Source: Clostridiales bacterium (lineage in GTDB: Bacteria; Bacillota; Clostridia; Christensenellales; CAG-138). Taken from it: 64,000 nt of DNA. Where the stretch lies: NCBI GenBank assembly GCA_004558825.1, contig SFDB01000006.1, positions 46,742 to 110,741 on the forward strand. Reading direction: 5' to 3'. Below are positions 1-8,703 of the stretch, one piece after another; position 1 is the stretch's first letter; each line of letters starts with the position of its first letter. The notes under the pieces are model-generated. The model was not told the origin of the DNA. It did no database searches and saw nothing but the letters and a program-made list of their open reading frames with translations. Made by a program: the position numbers and the translations under genes.

Positions 1-552
1 GTCGTCGGCGCGGCCGTCGTCAACTGCAACCCGTTCACTAACGGCCACCTTTATCTTATCGAGCAGGCGTCGGCGCAGTGCGATACGCTCCACATATTCG
101 TACTGTCCGAAGATAAATCGCGCTTTGACGCGAACACGCGCTTCGAGCTCGTCAAAAAGGGCGTCGCGCACATAAAAAACGCGCTTGTCCATAAAAGCGA
201 GGACTACCTCATCTCGTCGGCGACATTTCCGACGTATTTCCTAAAGGAAACGGCAGACGCCGAAAGGATAAACGCCGACCTTGATATTATACTTTTTGCG
301 GAGCGCATAGCGAAAAGGCTCGGAATAACGCGCCGCTTTGTCGGCACGGAGCCGTACTGCCCCGTGACGCGGGCGTATAACGGGCGGCTCAAGGCGATAT
401 TGCCGCGATACGGCATAGAGCTGATAGAGATAGAACGCATTGACGGCATAAGCGCGAGCCGCGTGCGCGAGCTTATGGACGAAAAACGCCTTGATGAGAT
501 AAAAAAGCTTGTGCCGGAGACGACATACGAATGCATTGCAAAAATGATATAA
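1..552 (+). CDS. citC: [Citrate (pro-3S)-lyase] ligase, C-terminal part (cut by window start)
   Basis: The open frame runs in from the window edge, leaving about 183 residues. Near residues 10-16 is NPFTNGH, the (T/H)xGH nucleotidyltransferase motif, and ISASRVR near residue 150 matches the ISSxxxR motif at the end of this fold. CitC acetylates the phosphoribosyl-dephospho-CoA prosthetic group of the citrate lyase acyl carrier protein, using ATP and acetate, which activates the lyase. The family is about 340 residues, so the N-terminal GNAT-like domain lies outside the window. It overlaps the citX-citG gene by 22 bases, indicating one operon for citrate lyase maturation. The lyase subunits are not visible. 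Confidence 0.85.
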   Translation, partial: VVGAAVVNCNPFTNGHLYLIEQASAQCDTLHIFVLSEDKSRFDANTRFELVKKGVAHIKNALVHKSEDYLISSATFPTYFLKETADAERINADLDIILFAERIAKRLGITRRFVGTEPYCPVTRAYNGRLKAILPRYGIELIEIERIDGISASRVRELMDEKRLDEIKKLVPETTYECIAKMI

Positions 553-1850
553 GGCCCGTCACGGTGAGCGACATGGCTGCGGCGCGCGACAGGCGCGCAG
601 CTATACAAGGCGAGCTTCTGCGAAGCCACGGAGTGCCGCTGGTGTGCTTGTCGATGAACATTGCGGGAGAAATAAAGCTTTATCCGCTTGTTAGGAATGC
701 GTTTTACGAGGGAGTAAGGCGTATACGCGAGAGCATAGCTCCGCTTGAGGAGCATGTGGTATGCGAATTTACAGGCTGCGAGGCTTTTTTTTGCGTCGCA
801 ATGGACGTGAAGGCGCTCAAGGAGCGCATGACGAAGCTTGAGGAAAACGACGAGCTGGGCAGGCTTTTCGATATAGACGTGCTCGATGCGCACGGCGAAA
901 AGCTGTCGCGCGGCGTAATGAGGCGCTGTCTCATCTGTTCCGAAGCGGCGGCGATATGCGCGCGAAGCAGGGCGCATACGCTTGAAGAGCTTAAGGCGCG
1001 GACAGACAATATAATACGGAGTTTTTTTGCAAAAAAAGCCGGAGCTGCGGCGTTCGACGCCCTCATACGAGAGGTGGAAACGACGCCCAAGCCCGGGCTT
1101 GTAGACAGAAACAACAGCGGCGCTCACCGCGATATGGATATAAACACATTTTATGCGAGCGCACGGGCGCTGCGGCCTTATTTTGAGGAGATAGCCCTTA
1201 CGTCGTTTGAACATGCTGACCGCGAGCCCTGCGGCCTCATGGAGCTTTTGCGGCCGATAGGCATACGCGCGCAGGAGGCCATGCTTGCGGCGACAGGCGG
1301 CGTGAACACGCACAAAGGGCTCATTTACACGCTCGGGCTTATGTGCGCATCATATGCGCTGTGTATGGAGAAAGGGATTCCCGTGGCCTATATGCCGAGC
1401 GTATGCGCCGAAATTGTCGGCGAAAGCGCAGAGCGCGAGCTTGAAAATGCTGCGCGCCGTTCCGCGAGCCTCACTCATGGCGAGGCGATCTACGCGGCAA
1501 GCGGAGCGCGCGGCGTGCGCGGCGAAGCGGCGGGCGGTATGAAAAGCGCGGTAAGCGCGGCAAAGCTGCTTCGATACTATTCATACATGGGGCTTGACGG
1601 CAACGACTCGCAGGCGCTCACGCTCATACACATAATGGCCGAGCTTTCGGACACGAACGTTTTGTACAGGACGGGCGAAAGCGGTCTTTTGCTCATGCGC
1701 TCTCGTGCGCAGGCGCTGCTCGAGCTGCCCGCACGGGAGCGTCTGAATGCGCTCCGTGCGCTTGACGATGAGTTTATCGCACTCAACCTCAGTCCCGGCG
1801 GCTGCGCCGACGTGCTTTGCGCCGCAATAATGATGACAGAGCTGAATTGA
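531..1850 (+). CDS. citXG: CitX-CitG fusion: holo-citrate lyase synthase / triphosphoribosyl-dephospho-CoA synthase
   Basis: This 439-residue protein joins two citrate lyase maturation enzymes. Residues 1 to about 165 resemble CitX, which attaches the prosthetic group to the acyl carrier protein. The rest resembles CitG, which makes that group from ATP and dephospho-CoA: TPKPGLVDRNNSGAH near residue 184, then GGVNTHKG and a C-terminal LSPGGCADVL. CitXG fusions are known in other bacteria. The start at 531 lies inside citC with a GGAG about 11 bases upstream; an in-frame ATG at 573 (MAAARDRRAAIQ) is an alternative, because many CitX proteins begin close to the RxxxQ segment. It is translationally coupled to citC. 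A repeat with a strong hairpin follows the gene. Confidence 0.85.
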   Translation: MHCKNDIRPVTVSDMAAARDRRAAIQGELLRSHGVPLVCLSMNIAGEIKLYPLVRNAFYEGVRRIRESIAPLEEHVVCEFTGCEAFFCVAMDVKALKERMTKLEENDELGRLFDIDVLDAHGEKLSRGVMRRCLICSEAAAICARSRAHTLEELKARTDNIIRSFFAKKAGAAAFDALIREVETTPKPGLVDRNNSGAHRDMDINTFYASARALRPYFEEIALTSFEHADREPCGLMELLRPIGIRAQEAMLAATGGVNTHKGLIYTLGLMCASYALCMEKGIPVAYMPSVCAEIVGESAERELENAARRSASLTHGEAIYAASGARGVRGEAAGGMKSAVSAAKLLRYYSYMGLDGNDSQALTLIHIMAELSDTNVLYRTGESGLLLMRSRAQALLELPARERLNALRALDDEFIALNLSPGGCADVLCAAIMMTELN

Positions 1851-1884
1851 CTGCCATAATAAAATGCGCCCATGGGGGGACGCA

Positions 1885-2075
1885 TGAAACTGTCGAAAAA
1901 GCGGCTGAACGCCACTTTTTCGACAGTTTTTACCTGTTTAGCATCTCGCATTTGCTCCCGGGCGGCGAAACCCGCAAAGCACGAAAACCTCCGGGTTTTC
2001 ATCCGCACTGACGCACATGTCGTCAGTGCGGATTGAACATAAGGGGCTGCGGCCCATTATCAACCCCATGGTTAG
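1885..2075 (+). repeat. Dispersed hairpin repeat, copy A
   Basis: A long hairpin (1889-1926, CTGTCGAAAAAG paired with CTTTTTCGACAG) is followed by T residues and can serve as terminator for citXG. Next comes a stretch of about 60 bases (from about 1945) nearly identical to one near 35527, then a second hairpin around ACATGT (CTGACG...CGTCAG, 2008-2027) and AAGGGGCTGCGGCCC at 2041. The last block and the TCTCGCATT block recur inverted near 25.9-26.0 kb. The element lies between convergent citXG and serS and contains no gene. It looks like a non-autonomous repeat rather than an ordinary spacer. Confidence 0.75.
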
Positions 2076-2105
2076 TCATTTCTATGTCTTTTATCAATCT
2101 GCTGA

Positions 2106-3377
2106 CTATCTTATCACGTCGACGCCCATGTACTTCCTGAGCGCTTCGGGAACGGTTACGGAGCCGTCGGCGTTCTGGTAGTTTTCAAGAATTGCTGCAA
2201 CCGTGCGTCCGACAGCCAGTCCGGAGCCGTTGAGGGTATGAACGAGCTCGGGCTTTGAGCCCTTGTCGCGGCGGAAGCGTATTTGTGCTCTGCGCGCCTG
2301 GAAATCCTCAAAATTGGAGCAGGAGCTTATCTCGACATAGCGGTCGTAGCTCGGCATCCATACCTCGATATCGTATGTCTTTGCAGATGAGAATCCGAGG
2401 TCGCCCGTCGAAAGCGTAACGACCCTGTACGCAAGCCCGAGGCCCTGAAGCAGCCTTTCGGCGTCGTTCGTGAGCGATTCAAGCTCATCGTAGGACGTCT
2501 CGGGGAGCGAGAACTTAACAAGCTCGACCTTGTTGAACTGATGCTGACGAATGAGTCCGCGCGTGTCGCGGCCCGCCGAGCCCGCCTCGGAGCGGAAGCA
2601 TGCGCTGTATGCGCAGAACTTCAGCGGAAGCTGAGCGCCGTCGATTATGTCGCCGCGCAGCATGTTCGTTACGGGGACTTCGGCCGTCGGTATGAGAAAA
2701 TAATCGTCGCCGCCCGCTATTTTATAGGCGTCGTCCTCGAATTTGGGAAGTTGACCCGTCCCCGTCATAGACGCGCGGTTCACCATATAAGGCGGCAGTA
2801 TTTCCACATAGCCGTTGGCGGAATGCGTGTCCATAAAGTAGTTTATGACGGCCCTTTCAAGCCTTGCGCCGAGTCCGCGGTAGAACGTGAACCTTGCGCC
2901 TGTGACCTTGCCCGCTGTTTTCGGGTCGAGTATGTTCAGGGCTTCGCCTATGTCCCAATGCGGCTTGAAGTGAAAATCGAATACGGGCGGCGTGCCGACG
3001 CGGCGAACCTCCGAGTTGTCCTTGTCGTCTGCGCCGTCGGGAACGCTTGCGTGAGGTATGTTCGGTATTTTCATAAGCATGGCGTCGAGCTGCTCGTCAA
3101 TAGAGCTTATTTTTTCGTCAAGCTCTTTTATTCGTGCGGCGACGGCTTTCATGCTTGCCATGAGCTCATCGGTGTTTTCGCCGTTCCTTTTCATTATCGG
3201 GATTTTCGCCGAGACCTCGTTGCGCTGCGCCTTGAGCGCCTCCGATTCCTGTAAAATCACGCGGCGCTCCCTGTCGAGCTCCAGAAGTCCCGACACGTCG
3301 GCGCCCTTGCTGCGGCGCGCCTTCATGGCGCGTTCGAGCTCTTCAGGGTTTTTGCGAATTCGTTTTATATCGAGCAT
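2106..3377 (-). CDS. serS: Seryl-tRNA synthetase
   Basis: The 423 residues match the normal family length. The N-terminal 110 residues are charged and helical, as expected for the tRNA-binding coiled coil. The class II core follows: PTAEVPVTN, motif 2 [21 protein letters not shown], and motif 3 [15 protein letters not shown] near the C-terminus. The enzyme charges tRNA-Ser (and tRNA-Sec where present) in the cytoplasm. The ATG at 3377 is preceded on its strand by GGAGGAAAAAACA, which supports the start. It lies 23 bases downstream of argS on the same strand, so the two synthetases are probably co-transcribed. Confidence 0.97.
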   Translation of the reverse strand: MLDIKRIRKNPEELERAMKARRSKGADVSGLLELDRERRVILQESEALKAQRNEVSAKIPIMKRNGENTDELMASMKAVAARIKELDEKISSIDEQLDAMLMKIPNIPHASVPDGADDKDNSEVRRVGTPPVFDFHFKPHWDIGEALNILDPKTAGKVTGARFTFYRGLGARLERAVINYFMDTHSANGYVEILPPYMVNRASMTGTGQLPKFEDDAYKIAGGDDYFLIPTAEVPVTNMLRGDIIDGAQLPLKFCAYSACFRSEAGSAGRDTRGLIRQHQFNKVELVKFSLPETSYDELESLTNDAERLLQGLGLAYRVVTLSTGDLGFSSAKTYDIEVWMPSYDRYVEISSCSNFEDFQARRAQIRFRRDKGSKPELVHTLNGSGLAVGRTVAAILENYQNADGSVTVPEALRKYMGVDVIR

Positions 3378-3400
3378 TGTTTTTTCCTCCGAATGCTGGG

Positions 3401-5095
3401 TTACATTTTTTCGGGCGCTTCAAGACCTACGAGATAAAGCCCCGTTTTGATTACATTTCTTGCCGCGTCGGTCAGCGCGAGCCTTGCGTTTCTGACGCCC
3501 TCGTTTTCGTCCATGATGCGGTTGTCATAGTAGAACTTGTTGAAGCACGAGCAAACGTTTATGACGCTGCGCGAAATAATGTACGGCTCGTACTTCTCTG
3601 CGGCTTCCGAAACGGCGGCGGGGAATTCGGCGATGGCCTTGACGAGCGCCGAGGAGGCTTCGTCCGAAAGCGCCGAGTAATCTATCTTTGCCCTGTCGTA
3701 TCCGCCCGCCTTACGCAGCACGGAGCAGCAGCGGGCATGAGTGTACTGTGCGTAGGGGCCCGTTTCGCCGTCGAAATTGAGCGCCTTATCCCATGAGAAC
3801 ACTATATCCTTTATCCTGCCGTTGTATACGACGCCCCAAACAACCGCGCCGACGCCTATCTGGCGGGCAACGGTTTCCTTGTCCTCAAGGTCGGGGCTTT
3901 TTTCCTTTATTACGTCGAGCGTCTTTTCTATGGCGGCGTTGAGAACGTCTTCAAGGAACACAACCCGTCCGTGGCGCGTCGAGAGCGTGCCGTCGGTTAG
4001 GCTGACCATGCCGAAGCTCACATGCACGCAGTCCTTCACCCAATCCTTGCCCATAAGCTCGAGCACCTTGAATATCTGCTTGAAATGAAGGCTCTGCTGA
4101 TAGGCGACGACGTAGAGAAGCTTATCGAAATCGTATGTGTTTTTCCTGTATATGGCGGCGGCGAGGTCGCGCGTCGCATAAAGCGTGGCGCCGTCGGAGC
4201 GCAGTATGAGGCACGGCGGCATTGAGTATTCGCTGAGGTCGACTATGGAAGCCCCGTTATCGACCTTGAGCAGATGCTTTTCGCGCAGCTCGTCGATAAC
4301 CGGCTGCATCTTGTCCTCATAGAAGCTTTCGCCGGCATAGCTGTCGAACTTTATTCCGAGAAGGTCGTATGTCTTGCCGACCTCCTTGAGCGTTATGGCT
4401 TTGAACCATTCAAATATCTCGACAGCTTCGGGATCGTGCTGTTCTATGCGCTTAAACCATGCGCGCGCCCTGTCGTTGAGCGAGTCGTCCTTTTCGGCCT
4501 CGTCGTGGAAGCGCACATAGAGCTGCATCATTGCGCGTACGCCGCCCTTTTCGACGGTTTCCTTATCGCCCCAGAGCTTGTAGGCGAGTATCATCTTGCC
4601 AAACTGCGTACCCCAGTCGCCGAGATGGTTTATGCTGACCGTTTTGTAGCCGAGGTGGTCATATATGCGCCTGAGCGCGTTGCCGATTGCCGTTGTCGAC
4701 AGATGGCCTATATGGAACGGCTTTGCAATGTTTATTGACGAATAGTCGAGGCAGACGGTTTTGCCGCTGCCGACATCCGAGCCGCCGTAACGGGCGCCCT
4801 CGTCAAGAACGCGCTCGAGCGTCGTCCTTGCAAAAGACGTCTTGTCGGCAAAGAAATTTATGTAGCCGCCCATGGGTTCGATGCGGCTTATGCCGTCGAT
4901 TTCGCCCAAAGCCGGCGCAAGCGAGGCCGCTATCATGTTGGGGGCCTTCCTCATCGTCTTGGCAAGCTTGAAGCACGGGAAGGCGACGTCGCCCATGTCG
5001 GGGTTTGGCGGCGTTTCGAGCCACTCGCAGAGCTCGGCCGCGTCCGCGCCCACATTTGCGGCGATAGTTTTCGCGATATTTTGCTTGATATCCAT
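3401..5095 (-). CDS. argS: Arginyl-tRNA synthetase
   Basis: This 564-residue class I synthetase has the N-terminal additional domain, then [13 protein letters not shown] with the HIGH box at residues 128-131. [14 protein letters not shown] near residue 375 occupies the KMSKS position in the degenerate form usual for ArgRS. The C-terminal DALR-type anticodon-binding domain contains [17 protein letters not shown]. It charges tRNA-Arg. The ATG at 5095 follows GGAGCAGCT on the coding strand. serS lies immediately downstream. Upstream is a gene for a proteasome-fold protein, separated by about 95 bases. Confidence 0.97.
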   Translation of the reverse strand: MDIKQNIAKTIAANVGADAAELCEWLETPPNPDMGDVAFPCFKLAKTMRKAPNMIAASLAPALGEIDGISRIEPMGGYINFFADKTSFARTTLERVLDEGARYGGSDVGSGKTVCLDYSSINIAKPFHIGHLSTTAIGNALRRIYDHLGYKTVSINHLGDWGTQFGKMILAYKLWGDKETVEKGGVRAMMQLYVRFHDEAEKDDSLNDRARAWFKRIEQHDPEAVEIFEWFKAITLKEVGKTYDLLGIKFDSYAGESFYEDKMQPVIDELREKHLLKVDNGASIVDLSEYSMPPCLILRSDGATLYATRDLAAAIYRKNTYDFDKLLYVVAYQQSLHFKQIFKVLELMGKDWVKDCVHVSFGMVSLTDGTLSTRHGRVVFLEDVLNAAIEKTLDVIKEKSPDLEDKETVARQIGVGAVVWGVVYNGRIKDIVFSWDKALNFDGETGPYAQYTHARCCSVLRKAGGYDRAKIDYSALSDEASSALVKAIAEFPAAVSEAAEKYEPYIISRSVINVCSCFNKFYYDNRIMDENEGVRNARLALTDAARNVIKTGLYLVGLEAPEKM

Positions 5096-5190
5096 AGCTG
5101 CTCCTTTACGGCCCGGCGTGAGCGCCGAACGCTTATTGACCTTTAATTTTATGATGTATTTCGTGCTTTGTCAATGGCGGGCCCTCCGTT

Positions 5191-5850
5191 TTACGGCTTG
5201 AAAATCTTGTGCTTATGCCAGAAGGCGTCGTCCTTTGTCAGCACGAGTACGTCAATATCGCCGCCGCAGGTTTTGACCTTTGATTCGAAGCGCTGATACT
5301 TTATCGTGAGGTCAACGAGAAATTCCGCGAAATCGATGGCGTCCTTAAGCGGCATCATGGCGTGATTGATTATTGCGGGCGGCTGCGAGTTGAGAAGCTT
5401 TGTTATTGCCGTAGATTCGCCCGACCACGACGCGGCGTACTGAACGACGCCGTTTTGCATGTTGGAGCGCTTTATTTCCTTATTTATCGAATATACGAAC
5501 GGCTCGTCCGCCGTGTAGCCGCATACGAAGAACGTGACGGCGGGGAAATGCTTTGCGGCGTATTTATGGAGCTTGTTTGCGACGTCTGTGACGTCGTCTG
5601 TTTCGCGTACCTCGTTTATTTCGAATATTCTCAAATAGTCCGATATGGTTTTGCCGTCGAGCACCGCGCTGCCGCAGGAGGCTATGCCGACCTTGACCTT
5701 GTTGAGCAGCACTATTTTCTGCGCGTTGTCGGAAATCGAGAATACGAGCTCCTTGGGCTTGTCGCCGCCCTGCACGGCTGTAACCGTCATGCGGCTGTCC
5801 GCGGCCATGACAATGCCTTCGGGGACGTAAATAGAGCAGATTATTGACAT
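5191..5850 (-). CDS. Uncharacterised protein with proteasome beta-like (Ntn-hydrolase) fold
   Basis: This 219-residue protein begins MSIICSIYVPEGIVMAADSR, resembling the start of proteasome beta, HslV and Anbu proteins (GIVMAADSRMT), and ends with GGDIDVLVLTKDDAFWH, similar to the closing strand of that fold. There is no Thr1 maturation site; the near-N-terminal nucleophile candidates are Cys5, Ser2 and Ser6. No ATPase partner such as HslU is nearby. It may be a divergent Ntn-hydrolase or an inactive relative; the substrate is unknown. GGAGGTATAACAAA precedes the ATG. Its neighbours, argS and a HAD phosphatase, give no functional clue. The fold assignment rests on motif resemblance only. Confidence 0.6.
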   Translation of the reverse strand: MSIICSIYVPEGIVMAADSRMTVTAVQGGDKPKELVFSISDNAQKIVLLNKVKVGIASCGSAVLDGKTISDYLRIFEINEVRETDDVTDVANKLHKYAAKHFPAVTFFVCGYTADEPFVYSINKEIKRSNMQNGVVQYAASWSGESTAITKLLNSQPPAIINHAMMPLKDAIDFAEFLVDLTIKYQRFESKVKTCGGDIDVLVLTKDDAFWHKHKIFKP

Positions 5851-5869
5851 TTTGTTATACCTCCGAGTT

Positions 5870-6685
5870 TTATTCCGTTTCGCCTTCGGGCTGTAATATG
5901 TAATTGCCTATGACCCATTTTACGGCGTCGTCCTCACACGCGGGCGCGATTACGTCGGCCGCCCTTTTGACCTCCTCCGCCCCGTTGGCCACGGCCACGC
6001 CGAGCCCCGCGCATTTTATCATATCGATGTCGAGCGTGTTGTCGCCCATCGCTATGACGTCGCCTATGTCTATGCCCATGTGGCGTGCGAGCCATTTTAC
6101 GGCGGTGCCTTTATGAGAGCCGGGCGCATTGAATTCTATGAAGCCCGGGCTTGAGAGCGCTATCTCGAGGCGGCTGCCAAAGCGCTCCCTCAGCATCGGC
6201 AGCATTTCCGGTATGCGCTCGGGTTCGGTTATGTACAGCACCTTGGGTACGTTTTTCCAAAGCTTTTTCGCGGCGTCCGCGTCCTCATGCCCTTCAAGTC
6301 CGAGTACGCGCTTATAGCGGTCGGCATAGGGGTGCGGCCGCTCGTAGATTATGGCGTCGCCCTGATAAAGATGGGAATGCACGCCGAGCTCGCGGGCGGT
6401 CGACAGCAGCTCGCACACAAGCTGCGGCTCGATCTCGTCGACATGGAGAACGCCGCCCGTGACTGTATCCGTTATAAGCGCGCCGCTGTAATTGATGACG
6501 CCGCCCTTAATGCCAAGCTCGTCGATGACACGCTTTGAGCCTAAAAAGCCGCGGCCCGTAGCGACGGTGACGAAGACGCCCGCGTCCTGCGCATCATGCA
6601 CGGCGTCAAGATTGGCGCGGGAAATGACCTGCGACGAGGGCAGGAGCGTCTCATCTATATCGAGCACGAGCATTTTATACTTCAT
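5870..6685 (-). CDS. Cof-type HAD-IIB phosphatase
   Basis: The 271-residue protein carries the HAD nucleophile motif VLDIDETLL (Asp9 and Asp11), TVATGRG around motif II, and the acidic motif GDNTLDIDMI near the C-terminus. An expanded C2B cap sits between motifs II and III, typical of Cof/YbiV-like sugar-phosphate or phosphorylated-cofactor phosphatases. The substrate cannot be told from sequence. The start overlaps the uvrC stop by 11 bases, and AGGAGAAAAACG precedes the ATG, so the gene is in the uvrC transcript. Confidence 0.9.
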   Translation of the reverse strand: MKYKMLVLDIDETLLPSSQVISRANLDAVHDAQDAGVFVTVATGRGFLGSKRVIDELGIKGGVINYSGALITDTVTGGVLHVDEIEPQLVCELLSTARELGVHSHLYQGDAIIYERPHPYADRYKRVLGLEGHEDADAAKKLWKNVPKVLYITEPERIPEMLPMLRERFGSRLEIALSSPGFIEFNAPGSHKGTAVKWLARHMGIDIGDVIAMGDNTLDIDMIKCAGLGVAVANGAEEVKRAADVIAPACEDDAVKWVIGNYILQPEGETE

Positions 6686-8525
6686 CGTTTTTCTCCTCTT
6701 TTTTATGAAAATAGTCGTATACGCTTTGAGCGGCCGCTCTGTTCATCGTATCGGCGGCGGCGAGCTCGTCCACGGTTGCGGCGCGTATCCTGTCGAGCGT
6801 CACGAACGCGGAGAAGAGTGCGCGTCTGCGCTTTTCGCCTATGCCGTCGATGGAGCTCAGCACACTGTAGAGGGCGTTTTTTTGCCGAAGCGACCTGTGG
6901 TAGCTTATTGCGAAGCGGTGCGCCTCGTCTCTTATGCGCTCGAGAAAATGGAGCGCGGGGCTGTTCTTGGGCAGCGAAAGCGGTTCGGGCGATTCCTTCA
7001 ATATTATGTCCTCGTTTCGTTCCGCAAGGCCTATCGCCGGTATGTGCGTCAGCGAAAAATCGTCGAGCACCCTGAGCGCCGCGTTGAGCTGTCCGCGCCC
7101 GCCGTCGACGACGATAAGGTCGGGAAGCTGCGCGAATTTGCCGTCCTTTTCGGCGGCGCGCTTAAAGCGCCGCGTCAGCACCTCGTGCATGGCGGCGTAG
7201 TCGTCGCCCTCCGTCTGCGTCTTTATGCGGAAGCGCCTGTATTCCGGCCTGTCGGGGCTGCCGTCGGTGAAAACGACCATGCCGCCAACGGTATCGCGCC
7301 CCATTATGTGCGAATTATCGAAGCACTCTATGCGCCTTGGCAGCTCGTCGAGCCCTATATATGTGCAAAGCTGCGCAAGCGCGCCCTCGCCGCGCTCCCA
7401 CTCGCGCTTTTTAAGCTCCCGCCGCTTTTTGAGCGTATCAACGCCGTTTTCGTATGCCATCTGCGTATAGCCGAGCTTTTCGCCGCGCTTCGGCACGGTT
7501 ATGTGCACCCTTCGGCCTCGCAGCGCGGAGAGATATTCCTCGAGCGGACCAAGCTCGTCGGGCGTCGTGTTCAGCACCGCTTCGGGCGGTATAGATACGT
7601 TTTCGTTATAATACTGCCTCAGGAACGTCGTCATTAATGCGCCGTCCGATATGTCGCAGTCGGAGAGCGCGAAATGCTCCGTGCCTATGACCTTGCCGCC
7701 GCGAATGAAAAGCGCGAATACCATTGCCTCTGCTTCATCGCGGCACACCGCGAACACGTCGAGCTCGGCGTCCTTAACGCTTATGGCCTGCTGCTTTTCA
7801 CTTAAGCTCTTTATCGCCTTTATGCTGTCGCGGAGCCTGAGAGCGCGCTCGAAGTCGAGCGATTCTGCGGCGAGGTTCATTTTTTCGGTCAGCTCGCTTA
7901 TTACGTTTTCCGTGTCGCCGCGCAGGAAGGCCGCTATTTCATCGACCATGCGATGGTACTCCTCGCGCGTCACGCTGCCCGAGCACGGCGCGCAGCACTT
8001 GCCTATGTGGTACATAAGGCATGGCCGCTCGTTCGCGGCAATCGCGCGCTTTATATCCTTTTTGCAGTGGCGTATCGGAAAATGGTCGCGAATAACGCTC
8101 ATAGACTCCTTCAGCCCAAGTCCGCTTATGTATGGCCCGAAATATGTCGCGCCGTCGTTTTTTATTCTCCTTACCACGGTGAATGCGGGGAAATCCTGCC
8201 GCATATCGACCCGTATATAGGGGAAATGCTTGTCGTCCTTCAGCAGTATGTTGTAGCGCGGCTTGAACTGCTTTATCAGGTTCGATTCGAGCGCGAACGC
8301 CTCAGCCTCGCTCGCCGTGAGTATGTATTCAAAATCCGCTATGTGCGATACCATGGCGACGACCTTGGGCTGCATACCGTTTTGGGAGCGGAAATACTGA
8401 CGCACGCGGTTTTTGAGGTTTATTGCCTTGCCGACGTATATGACCTCGCCTCCCGCGTCGAACATCTTGTATACGCCCGGGTGTTCGGGCAAAAGGGCTA
8501 TCTTTTGTTCAAGCGATTCGTTCAT
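6675..8525 (-). CDS. uvrC: Excinuclease ABC subunit C
   Basis: This 616-residue UvrC has the GIY-YIG nuclease (GVYKMFDAGGEVIYVGK near residues 17-34), the Cys-containing segment PCLMYHIGKCCAPC, a UVR motif near residue 200, the RNase H-like nuclease with CFDNSH and VDGGRGQLNAAL, and a C-terminal helix-hairpin-helix pair. It makes the dual incisions in nucleotide excision repair. No Shine-Dalgarno precedes ATG 8525. Instead TATAAT lies only 6 bases upstream on the coding strand (8532-8537), so the transcript may be leaderless. The HAD gene follows with an 11-base overlap. Confidence 0.97.
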   Translation of the reverse strand: MNESLEQKIALLPEHPGVYKMFDAGGEVIYVGKAINLKNRVRQYFRSQNGMQPKVVAMVSHIADFEYILTASEAEAFALESNLIKQFKPRYNILLKDDKHFPYIRVDMRQDFPAFTVVRRIKNDGATYFGPYISGLGLKESMSVIRDHFPIRHCKKDIKRAIAANERPCLMYHIGKCCAPCSGSVTREEYHRMVDEIAAFLRGDTENVISELTEKMNLAAESLDFERALRLRDSIKAIKSLSEKQQAISVKDAELDVFAVCRDEAEAMVFALFIRGGKVIGTEHFALSDCDISDGALMTTFLRQYYNENVSIPPEAVLNTTPDELGPLEEYLSALRGRRVHITVPKRGEKLGYTQMAYENGVDTLKKRRELKKREWERGEGALAQLCTYIGLDELPRRIECFDNSHIMGRDTVGGMVVFTDGSPDRPEYRRFRIKTQTEGDDYAAMHEVLTRRFKRAAEKDGKFAQLPDLIVVDGGRGQLNAALRVLDDFSLTHIPAIGLAERNEDIILKESPEPLSLPKNSPALHFLERIRDEAHRFAISYHRSLRQKNALYSVLSSIDGIGEKRRRALFSAFVTLDRIRAATVDELAAADTMNRAAAQSVYDYFHKKEEKNDEV

Positions 8526-8703
8526 ACGTTAATTATATATTGAAAATGCGTCCGTTGGAAGCGTATAAAAGCTTTTTTTGCACAGTATGCGGACATTTAA
8601 CGGACTGCGGTGCAAAAAAAGGAACCTTTTGGGGGTTTTGAACGTTTAATCGACGATACCGAAATGGTTGTGGTATTATACATTTGAACGGAGGTAATTT
8701 ATA
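8526..8703. promoter_or_regulatory. Divergent uvrC/serpin intergenic region
   Basis: This spacer must hold promoters for both divergent genes. Toward uvrC, TATAAT (8532-8537) is almost adjacent to the ATG. Toward the serpin, TATTAT at about 8673 precedes a good AACGGAGG ribosome site; no convincing -35 is visible. Between them TTTTTTTGCAC pairs with GTGCAAAAAAA (about 8573-8620) around a loop of nearly 30 bases, forming a symmetrical inverted repeat that could be an operator or insulator. Confidence 0.4.

Noticed and set aside
6492..7637. Long open frame antisense to uvrC and the HAD gene
   Set aside because: It lies opposite two well-supported genes, has an odd composition rich in Arg and Tyr, and carries no ribosome site or motif. 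Such frames arise from the codon bias of GC-rich genes; the same holds for frames opposite tyrS (31916-33328), ilvE (34123-35637) and the glycosyltransferases (45149-46672).
8573..8620. Rho-independent terminator between uvrC and the serpin
   Set aside because: Both genes are transcribed away from this site, so a terminator has no obvious transcript to end; it is listed only as a symmetrical element in the spacer.
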